Assembly: GCA_014885115.2 (NCBI GenBank)
Contig: WKLE02000155.1
Coordinates: 1-21,479 of the forward strand
DNA length: 21,479 nt
Origin: Asterionellopsis glacialis
Lineage: Eukaryota; Bacillariophyta; Plagiogrammaphyceae; Rhaphoneidales; Asterionellopsidaceae
Direction: 5' to 3'
A program made the position numbers and the translations under genes. Shown here piece after piece: positions 10,640 to 17,513 of the stretch (position 1 is its first letter; every line of letters begins with the position of its first letter). Below the pieces are notes generated by a model that was given only the letters and a program-made list of their open reading frames with translations, had not been told where the DNA came from and ran no database searches.

Positions 10640-10665
10640 TAATATAGGAGGTTCACTTTATATGA
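10640..10665 (-). repeat. Right terminal inverted repeat
   Basis: The reverse complement matches 1440-1465 at 24 of 26 positions. Just inside it is another AT-rich palindromic run (GTATATTAATATAC, 10615-10628), and a similar TGTATATTAATATA string occurs inside the left end at 1520-1533, so subterminal similarity may extend past the 26 bp. Confidence 0.55.
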
Positions 10666-10736
10666 CTTACTATTTGTCATCTAGTTTTGAAAGATGAATT
10701 TTTCTATTAATGAATACTTTATACTCTATTACTCAG

Positions 10737-11074
10737 CAAAAGAATCAGCAGCTTTCAGATGAAAGGAAAGTGTTTATTCATGAGATGCTCCAAATGTGTG
10801 ATGATTATGCCATTATTTTCAGAGGGAACAAAAGACAACAAGAAGACCATCAAGAATCCAAAAGAAAGTACTTGACAAAGTAAGATTAGAAATCCTTCTT
10901 GTTTCTTGGATGATCTTGTTAAACAAATAGCATATATATAATGTAAAGTATACACAAAAATATACAAACAGACCTTTGTGTAACTTGGCTCCTCCCAGGT
11001 AACCAACAAAGGTAGATCTACAGGATTCCAATTTTTATGCTGGTGCAAGGGAGTTTATGAATGAAATTAGGTAA
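10737..11074 (+). pseudogene. Exon-like coding remnants, possibly helicase
   Basis: Two short protein-like frames lie here. At 10737-10883, after a CAG acceptor-like end, 48 codons read a charged peptide with FIHEMLQMCDDYAIIFRGN; a GTAAGA donor-like site overlaps its end. At 11003-11074 a second frame contains VDLQDSNFYAGAREFMNEIR, followed directly by GTAAAT; its spacing of acidic, aromatic and arginine residues resembles the Pif1 motif after the DE box. They lie on the same strand as the helicase exon at 1127 and may be its displaced downstream exons, interrupted by the TIR element. Direct splicing of the two gives a stop, so they are not a working pair. Family assignment is weak. Confidence 0.3.
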
Positions 11075-11144
11075 ATTACTAGAATCTATTTTTTTTTCAC
11101 ATGTCTACAACTACTATGGTTGAAGCCCACCTTTGCTAAGTAGT

Positions 11145-11324
11145 ATGAACGGTGGTCATTTGATGGAAGAGATCACCATGGTTGCCAAAAACTCTAGAAG
11201 TTCTGGAGGGACATTGTATGAATGGAATTGAGTTATTTATCCTAAATACAAACAACTGACTGTTCCTCAAGAAAAGAACAGATTCAAAAAGTTGTTGAAC
11301 AATATATTTTCTATGCAGGCTTAA
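11145..11324 (+). pseudogene. Short decayed frame, unknown
   Basis: From an ATG the frame reads 28 codons, meets a TGA at 11229-11231 and continues 30 codons to a TAA. The peptide is protein-like (MEEITMVAKNSRSSGG, later VPQEKNRFKKLLNNIF), unlike the surrounding low-complexity DNA. It may be a further exon of the same broken gene as 10737-11074. No family was recognised. Confidence 0.3.
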
Positions 11325-11839
11325 AAATATTATATGTTGTGCACTACATTAAAAAAACTGAACTACACTCCCTGTAGGACACTCTTGAGGATGGATGGTT
11401 GTTGGATGGACAAGCAGACAGACTCTGATTAACCTTTTACCAATATTTTCCTGAATCTTTACTTCTTACTAAATTGCCGGATCTTCTCCAGATTAAACTA
11501 AGTTCATAATTTACACCACCAAATAAAAGTCTTCTTTTCTTTTGTGTGTTGTTTGTCTAATTGTTGTGTTGTGAAGCCATCAACACTAGCAGCACAGGGC
11601 ACAAACCCACACTAGTAAGTATGGTGGGGGTTTGGGATTGGGGCAACCCCTCTGACTGGTCTGCTGGAACACATTAGTCATGTCCTGGGGACATTGTCTT
11701 ACAGGAGGGGAGTCATTGAAGCCACCCTGCTAAGGCTCATTATAGAGTGTTTGTAACTATTAAAGACTAGAAGAAAAGAGAGCAGTGCAAAAACCAATGG
11801 GATCAAAATCACACAATCCATTAGTGTTTGGTTGTTCAA
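11325..11839. other. Non-coding gap
   Basis: No supportable gene, RNA gene or element end was seen. A short GC-richer patch at about 11590-11700 has stops in all frames. Confidence 0.5.
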
Positions 11840-11956
11840 GGTGTCATTCTTGTTATTGATGACGATGTTGTTGTAAGGTGTCATTGTTGTTGTTGTTTTA
11901 TGGTGTCATTGTTGTTGTTGTTTTATGGTGTCATTGTTGTTGATGTTGTAAGGTGT

Positions 11957-12010
<54 letters not shown>
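11840..12010 (+). repeat. 25-bp minisatellite grading into a GTT microsatellite
   Basis: Five units start with GGTGTCATT at 11840, 11877, 11902, 11927 and 11952, spaced 37, 25, 25 and 25 bp. Each unit is GGTGTCATT followed by GTT-type triplets and TTTTAT or TGTAA. In the last unit the triplets expand to an uninterrupted GTT run of about 17 repeats (about 11960-12010). Reading through it gives only a poly-Cys or poly-Val frame, so it is not coding. Confidence 0.9.
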
Positions 12011-13713
12011 GTCACATGGATATGACTGGCATTACTCACTACCACACAGGCTTAAAAATTTAGCCCCCAAGGTGGTGCAAGAAGAATCCATTGCAGTTCA
12101 TGATGGTGTCTGACTACTTGGGCCAATTTTTATTGGCTAGCTGAAGTCACGTTTGCTAAAAACAATACTCCAAAATACAAACTCAGCAGATCACCAGTGC
12201 AGCCATCTAACCCAATTCCAACCTAGCTAGTATTTACAGTTCAATGTTTTATTCATATATGTCACTCACACCTACTCAGTTCTGAAAGGGGACATTGTTT
12301 TTTTTATAAAATATTCCCTGGAAAAATAGTATAGTTGACAGATAAGTGTGGTTTGTTAGTAGAACCCAAATACAGCAGAAACACATCATTACTGGTACAA
12401 TAAATTTTGTTAAGAATATGTATTGGTGATTACACCATTAGAATGGCAAATTTAACTGATAAGATGACAAGAATCCAGAAGGAAAAGAATAAGTATGAAA
12501 ATCAAATTGCAACTTGAACATGGTGGTCTCATTTTAAAGTTCACTGCTAAAGAGAAACTCCAATCCCAATAGCTTTTAACCACCACTGCAACTGAGTGAG
12601 TACTTACAAGAAGAACTGCCTTAGAGGAATAGATTTTTGTAAGTAAAGGATGGGGCCACTGCTGCTAGGAATTATGCATCTCCTCCTCCCTGATGGTGTG
12701 CCATATATAACCACTTTGGTCAGAGTGATCCAATTTCTCTTCAGAAGAATAGTTCAATTTGCTGTATGAAATCAAAATGTTACCTCAAACTTCTGGTGTT
12801 GAAGGTCTTATTATGGAACTGCTGCTGTTTAAGTAATATGTTGGCAATAATAATGTGGACAGGAGAAAAAATACTCTGGATACTGAGATCAATCAATGAG
12901 AACCACCACAAGAAATGCTAAATCATATGCATGAATGTTTGTCAGTAAGTCTGACAGATGACTCATCATGATCATACTACACTGCTTAAGATATAATGGT
13001 ACAGAAATCTCATAGGATTCAATAGTTGTTACATAGTAATCATTGACCAACAGATCCCTCAGAACATTTTAGAATAGCTAAAAACTATCTTCACTCATCT
13101 ATAACAAATGAGATCTTAACAGTAAACAGTATGAACCGCACCTACCAATAAGCATTTTGAGGGCCAGTTTGGTATGGTTAGAATCACCTATAGTATTATA
13201 CCAGTCAGTAGGGATCTTTCTCAATTTTCAGAAAGTGAGAGATCTTGAAATCTTGACAGTCAAGATCTCATCCTTGGTCTACCCTGTCAAGAGCTGAGAA
13301 GTCCAGAAACCAGAAGCATCCCCATTCATAGTATGATTGCATGCATTTTTGAAAATCTGAGCAAATGTGACTGAAAGACATGCACAGTCAAAATTATCAA
13401 CAATCAACTATCAATTCTTGACTCTCTTGCTATTTTGTCTCAAATCTCAAAAGATGAATTAATGAGTTTCAAGAAGTTGAGAAGTAAAAATGTGACTTAG
13501 TAGGTTAGCATGGTGCTACAGTACTAGCAACTGTTACTGTTACAAACACTAACAAGAGGAATATTGACAGGAGAACCAACATCTAGCTCAAAAGAAATTG
13601 TCAAGGAACCACCATTACATTCATTTCTTGGTTTTGTCAAATGTCAAAATCAAAATGGAGTAAAAAATTGAGGGACAAAAGAGGCAGAAAATATTTAAAC
13701 AGAACCATTGCTA
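12011..13713. other. Long AT-rich stretch without a supported gene
   Basis: No gene was found. A short frame near 12443-12518 (MANLTDKMTRIQKEKNKYE) looks protein-like but ends quickly and could be an element remnant. A perfect 10-bp inverted repeat with an 11-nt spacer lies at 13239-13269 (GAGATCTTGA / TCAAGATCTC). Otherwise I see nothing. Confidence 0.5.
13239..13269. repeat. Inverted repeat, 10-bp arms
   Basis: The arms at 13239-13248 and 13260-13269 are perfectly complementary, and the spacer itself contains a further ATCTTGAC/GTCAAGAT palindrome. No U-rich tract or gene end is next to it, so a terminator role is not supported. Confidence 0.6.
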
Positions 13714-14082
13714 TCACATCACCAAATGATGGACAAACCAACCAATGAAGTCAATCTCAATATCTGCTGCCTTGTTCTTTAATTCAGCTCAAGGGTACAT
13801 TATTACAAAAATATGATGGGGAGATTGACCTAAGGAAATTTGCAATGTTGTAGGAAAACCAACAAAATAATAATCAACCTCTTCTTGTTCTTGTTCTTGT
13901 TCTTGTTGTACAACAATTTGAAGGTTTTCATTATGTTGCCAGTTTCCTAAAGTTGATTGTAAACTGTCTCTCCCAAGTTGCTTCCAATAATATCCTCCTA
14001 TGTTTTTTTTTCATATCTTAGTTATGTGCTTGTACTGTGAGTGAAAAAATGTTTGTTTTGCAATCTCCATGTAGGCACCCAT
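13714..14082 (-). pseudogene. Decayed single-frame ORF, unknown
   Basis: One minus-strand frame of 122 codons from the Met at 14082 is protein-like throughout and interrupted by only two TGA codons, at 14013-14011 (next to a run of nine A) and 13791-13789. It includes GAYMEIAKQTFFHSQYKHIT, IGGYYWKQLGRD, a Gln-Glu repeat caused by a hexamer repeat in the DNA (13882-13907) and FVGFPTTLQISLG. Open frame continues upstream to about 14118. No family was recognised. It is probably a transposon gene fragment, given the neighbourhood. Confidence 0.35.
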
Positions 14083-14118
14083 TCTAATGATAAAAAGGAG
14101 GAAAGCACTCCAATAAAT

Positions 14119-14578
14119 GCACTACAATTGATAGTCTCCTGTCATGTAGTAAACTCCTGAGGAATTGATGATCAGCAAGGATTCAGGGAGCCAGCAGCAA
14201 AAGTAAAAAGACAAGAGAGAATTTGTAACAACAAAAACACACCCAAAACTAAAAACAATCAGAATATACTCCACAACACCCAACATCCATCACCTGCTTA
14301 GTAGGAAGCCAGGTCTCCTCCCACACCACCATGACACCAATTGGCAAATACAAAGTTCACCAACTTGTCAATTAGCCACAATTGTAGTATATCACCAACT
14401 GGTTTACTGATACATGGTTCCAAACCAGTTTGTGGTAGACAGCACCTGAATGGTCATGATGGTGATAGCAATGATATACACTGCCACTATGCCCAATATG
14501 TTTGCAATGGTATTTGTTGGTGGTACTGCTGGGAAGAAACAGTTAATAAAATTAGTGTCTAGTTCCCTTTAATTGTTT
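14119..14578. other. Gap without a supported gene
   Basis: A plus-strand open frame at 14341-14562 starts at TTG and has no recognisable domain, so it is not called. Nothing else is visible. Confidence 0.4.
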
Positions 14579-14581
14579 GTA

Positions 14582-14618
<37 letters not shown>

Positions 14619-14631
14619 GCTGTTGTTGTTT
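14579..14631 (+). repeat. GTT microsatellite
   Basis: This is a run of about 17 GTT triplets with one GCT interruption near its end. It is the same triplet and orientation as the run at 11960-12010, 2.6 kb away. Confidence 0.9.
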
Positions 14632-15137
14632 GTCATATCATTGCTAGTGTGTACGTTTTGCATTTTGCATTTTGTATTTTCCACATGTTTGTGTTTTGTC
14701 GTGTTTGGCTGTTACTCTAAATAGCTACATGTACTAGCTCAGACTACAAGTGTAGAAAATTATCAATCATCTGACACTCAACTTTACATTGTAGATCCAA
14801 TTTGAATGCTGTAGTTTGTTATTCCTTTTTTAAATGTTTATCTCTGTTGTTGATTGCTGGCTGTTGTTCCATCGTCATGACGTGTGTTGTCAATAGCATG
14901 TGTGTTTTCTTGTGTTGTGTGCGTCGTGGCTACTGTAGAAGAGCGTGTCAAAGTTTTCTTGTATTGTCGCCCACGCGTGAAAATGCGAGAGAGGCGGAAA
15001 GGGATAAGTTGATTCAATTTTCGACTCATTCGAACAGTCCAAAAAATTTTTAGTCATATGAGTCGAAAATGAATTGATCCAAAAATTTAGACTATCCAAA
15101 AGTGCTACTCCGTATTACTGTACGTATCTAAACCATC
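14632..15137. other. Upstream region of the allantoin synthase gene
   Basis: No gene is supported. GC content rises from about 14.9 kb, marking the change from transposon-rich to gene-bearing DNA. The notable element is the inverted repeat at 15012-15075. Confidence 0.5.
15012..15075. promoter_or_regulatory. Inverted repeat upstream of allantoin synthase
   Basis: ATTCAATTTTCGACTCAT (15012-15029) is complementary to ATGAGTCGAAAATGAAT (15058-15074), apart from one extra base. The loop of about 28 nt contains a TCCAAAAAATTTTTAGT string that recurs, diverged, just after the right arm. It lies 230-300 bp before the chosen start codon, so it may be a promoter element or the end pair of a small non-autonomous repeat. 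Confidence 0.4.
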
Positions 15138-15182
15138 ATGAGTAGAATCCTATCGGATACCGTACCAACTCACTGCAATTGA
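15138..15182 (+). other. Upstream ORF, 14 codons
   Basis: An ATG at 15138 opens a 14-codon frame ending in TGA at 15180-15182, ahead of the main ATG at 15309 and in the same frame. If the mRNA starts upstream of it, the uORF would reduce translation of the enzyme. Whether it is transcribed cannot be told from the sequence. Confidence 0.3.
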
Positions 15183-15308
15183 AATTCTGTCGAGAACAAA
15201 AGAGTGACGAGTGACGACGAACACAAGGAAGCCCTGGTATCCCTCTCCAAAGGGCGATTCATTGAATTTCATCACTTCTTTGTGAACTCAACTGTAGCGA
15301 CAAGGATC

Positions 15309-16295
15309 ATGACGACTGTTCCTAAGCCCACCGTGAAAGAGCTCTTATCACGTACACCAGAGGATATCGAAGAGTTCCTCGGAGGCATCTACGAGCATGC
15401 ATCTTGGGTTGCCAAGGAATTGTGTAAGACAAAAGATGACGGCATCGGAACGGTGACTGATTTGGCGAAAACCATGAAAGACATTGTAGATAATTCTACC
15501 AGAGAAACAAAAATGGAGTTGCTGTGTGCACACCCCGACCTCTGTGAACGCGTGGGAAAGATGGAAGAACTCACAGATGCTAGCCAAGAAGAGCAGTCTC
15601 GAGCTGGACTGCAGTCTTTGACATCTAATGAGCTTGAAACATTTACAAGGTTGAACACATCTTATAAACAAAAATTTGGCTTTCCGTTTATTTTGGCAGT
15701 ACGGAATGCAAACAAGTACACCGTACTTGCTGCTCTGGAAGGCAGAACACCCAATACTACGGAAAAAGAGTTTGCAGCCGCTCTCGAGCAAGTTCATAAA
15801 ATTGCTTGGATGCGGTTGTTATCGTGCTTGAATACCGATAATTGCAAGGGGTTTCTTACATGCCATGTGCTTGATACGGCAAACGGTTGTCCCGGTAAGC
15901 TGAATAGACCTTGTTGCCGAGCATGAATATGTTGCTAATTGTTCTGCTAACATTCCTGGTGTTTTTCCCGTATTGATTTGCTAGCGGCTAAAATGAGGAT
16001 TGAGCTACGTCGTCTTTCCCCCCCGGACAGTGGGGCCCTTGTCGGTTCCTTTGTAACAAATGACGATGGACGTCTCGATGGAGGTCCAGCTCTAAAGGGT
16101 AAGGATTTTACGGTTGGTATTTACGAGTGGACATTTTATGTTGCCGATTATTTTGCTTCTCGTGGCAGTTTCACGGCTGGCCAACCTTTTCTGGATCAAG
16201 TCCCTTTGCGCTTTGGAATCGATAATCCTGATGACCATTACCACGTCCCTTTATTGGTTAGTCCTTGGAGTTTTTCTACATATCGTGGAAGCTAA
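15309..16295 (+). CDS. Allantoin synthase: OHCU decarboxylase fused to HIU hydrolase
   Basis: A bifunctional enzyme of urate degradation. After urate oxidase, the hydrolase opens 5-hydroxyisourate to OHCU and the decarboxylase converts OHCU to S-allantoin. Exons 15309-15894 and 15985-16295 (intron 90 nt, GTAAGC to TAG) give 298 residues. The OHCU decarboxylase domain covers about residues 7-175: EHASWVAKELC near the start, HPDLCER with the catalytic-type His75, SQEEQSRAGL with Glu95, and KFGFPFILAVR. The hydrolase (transthyretin-like) starts at about 183 with CHVLDTANGCPAAKM, which is split by the intron, and ends with HYHVPLLVSPWSFSTYRGS, the family's C-terminal signature. This is the domain order of plant TTL proteins. 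The frame is open upstream to 15183 but has no ATG there; 15309 is the first in-frame ATG and lies just before the domain. No SKL-type PTS1 is present. Key residues are intact. Confidence 0.93.
15895..15984 (+). other. Intron of the allantoin synthase gene
   Basis: The 90-nt intron is placed by GTAAGC at 15895 and TTTGCTAG ending at 15984. Splicing joins CCC-G to CG-GCT, restoring the hydrolase signature GCPAAKM. Retention would add 10 codons and stop at 15926, leaving the decarboxylase without the hydrolase. Confidence 0.9.
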
Positions 16296-16607
16296 CTGTT
16301 CCGCTTTTCAATCACCGGTCAGACTTATTCTGCCGCTCGTACATAGCACCGTTTAAAAAGAAATTATAGCTTTAAAATTTTTCGGATCATCTTCTTACTA
16401 CAGGGTGAAAGGTCGCAGTACTTTTCATATCGAGAGTAACATTCGGAATGTTGAAGGTTACCTCGGAAATAGACTAATTCCTACTTCTGTTCATAGAAGT
16501 AGTCAATTATCGAATTCTTCCAAAAAACTGTGTCTGTACATTGCAGTACTGTCTGCAAAGTGCATGAGCAGATGCACGCGCAGAAATTTTAAGACTCAAT
16601 ATATACG
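16296..16607. other. Gap between allantoin synthase and the CWC22 fragment
   Basis: No gene is supported. A 68-codon open frame at 16405-16611 begins with GTG and shows no recognisable domain. A TTTAAAATTT stretch at about 16370-16380 could belong to the 3' end region of the allantoin synthase transcript. Confidence 0.4.
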
Positions 16608-16957
16608 ATGACAGCAGATATGATGGGACAGACAACAGTGACGCAAGTAAATACCACAGATGATGATGGTGAGTCAGAGAATGATGGTGAAGCACCTGAA
16701 GATTACAATGGTCGGTCCACAGCTGTGTTACCTTCAAAGGGTCAAATGGTTGCTATCCAAGACTCTCTGAAGCAGATTTGATCCACTTGCAACGAACTAT
16801 GTACTTGACAATCATATTGAGCGCTTCGTTCAAAGAGTGTTATTACAAGCTTATAAAAATAGATATCCCACATGGTCGAGAGGAAGAATTAGTTCATCTG
16901 CATTTTCTCAAGCGATCTTTGAAGTATGAAATGTATATTGTTGATTATCTGCAATAA
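16608..16957 (+). pseudogene. Fragment of splicing factor CWC22 (MA3 region), frameshifted
   Basis: CWC22 is a spliceosome protein with MIF4G and MA3 domains that also recruits eIF4A3 for exon-junction complex assembly. Here an ATG at 16608 opens an acidic linker (DDDGESENDGE) like the one between the two domains. About codon 53 the frame shifts by one missing base near 16762, and the next frame reads SEADLIHLQRTMYLTIILSA then KECYYKLIKIDIPHGREEEL, matching the start of the CWC22 MA3 domain (dLv-lRRTIYLtI-SS--FEEcaHKLlK). Similarity fades after EEELV and the frame stops at 16957. The MIF4G domain and most of MA3 are absent and several conserved residues are changed (RRTIY to QRTMY). I infer a degenerate partial duplicate; the intact gene should lie elsewhere. 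Confidence 0.7.
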
Positions 16958-17513
16958 TATCAAGCATTCTAAAATATGATGCCCAAAGCTACAAAAACAT
17001 CCAAGATTGTAAGATCTGATGACTGCGCAACGAGTTGAAATAATGTTGATAATGTGAATTGCACCACAATTCTCAGTTTTATTTAACCGTTGAAAAATAA
17101 GTCACTTACTTCTACACACGTTACTCAGTAATAAGTATGGTACCAGTACTTAGCGAGTCTGCTTACCGGTACTTCTTGTATATAATATATTTAAAAAAAA
17201 AAAAAAAAATATGTAATTCTCTTATATTATATATATCATGTTAACTTACAGAACCGGTACTACGATACCAGGTTCCAGTAGTCTGGGAGACTCGCTCAAC
17301 TCTCCTTGGGATCATCGGTAATGAAGTCTCCCTTACCAAATACCTGGTACATCATCAACTGTACCTGGTAATAGCTAATCAATGGAGGCTGATTTACCAG
17401 ATACCTGTACCACCTTCTAGTACCGGTACCTTTTTTCTTCCTCGTTTTCATTTGCATGCTCGACGACAAGCCCACAAACGAGCGATCAGTTGATTGTGTT
17501 GGATGAGTTCTGG
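16958..17513. other. Upstream region of the kinase gene
   Basis: No gene is visible. It contains a run of about 17 A at 17192-17208 flanked by TATA-rich DNA and the GGTAC-core cluster at 17138-17433. Confidence 0.5.
17138..17433. promoter_or_regulatory. Cluster of GGTAC-core palindromic motifs
   Basis: Within 300 bp there are at least eight sites built on GGTAC or its complement: ATGGTACCAGTAC (about 17138), TTACCGGTACTT (about 17164), AACCGGTACTAC (about 17252), TACCAGGTTCCAG (about 17266), ATACCTGGTAC (about 17341), TGTACCTGGTA (about 17359), TACCTGTACCA (about 17402) and AGTACCGGTACC (about 17420). They end 80 bp before the kinase start. The density suggests either repeated binding sites or a local repeat family. 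Confidence 0.5.

Larger units (their letters stand above)
1440..10665. mobile_element. Candidate TIR-bounded three-gene element with nested LINE
   Basis: Imperfect 26-bp inverted repeats at 1440-1465 and 10640-10665 bracket three decayed genes (A minus, B plus, C minus) and a nested retrotransposon. Removing the nested copy and one target-site duplicate gives about 6.9 kb. No gene, and so far no transposase, was recognised, so class assignment is open. No clean target-site duplication was found: ATGACTAC precedes the left end and ATGACTTAC follows the right, but neither abuts the repeat in the same way. The arrangement (A and B diverging from a shared spacer, B and C converging) is compact, as in self-contained DNA elements. 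The boundaries are inference; the repeats and decayed frames are seen. Confidence 0.5.

Noticed and set aside
1425..10675. ATGACTAC / ATGACTTAC as target-site duplication of the outer element
   Set aside because: The two strings differ by an indel and sit at different distances from the inverted repeats, so they are not reliable.
11840..12010. CRISPR-like array
   Set aside because: Units are adjacent, 25 bp, with GTT filler instead of unique spacers; this is a eukaryotic minisatellite.
11828..12025. Poly-Cys open frame
   Set aside because: It is produced entirely by the GTT minisatellite and microsatellite.
11316..12059. 13-bp direct repeat CAGGCTTAAAAAT at 11316 and 12047
   Set aside because: It is short and AT-rich and could occur by chance; no element ends were found at these points.
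1..14900. LTR retrotransposon
   Set aside because: No pair of long terminal repeats, primer-binding site or polypurine tract was found, and the RNase H copy has LINE-type target duplication and truncation.
14802..15053. 83-codon plus frame before allantoin synthase
   Set aside because: It starts at TTG, has no domain and ends inside the inverted repeat; it overlaps equally poor minus-strand frames.
15204..15308. GTG start for allantoin synthase
   Set aside because: Nuclear genes use ATG; the 35 extra residues precede the domain and show no targeting motif I can defend.
16405..16611. 68-codon plus frame as a gene
   Set aside because: It starts with GTG, has no recognisable domain and does not resemble the CWC22 N-terminal domain.
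16780..16931. Alternative frame in the CWC22 region (RYPTWSRGRISSSAF)
   Set aside because: It overlaps the frame with recognisable CWC22 residues and has no family match.
17490..17513. TTG start for the kinase gene
   Set aside because: The first in-frame ATG is at 17514; the eight earlier codons are probably untranslated.
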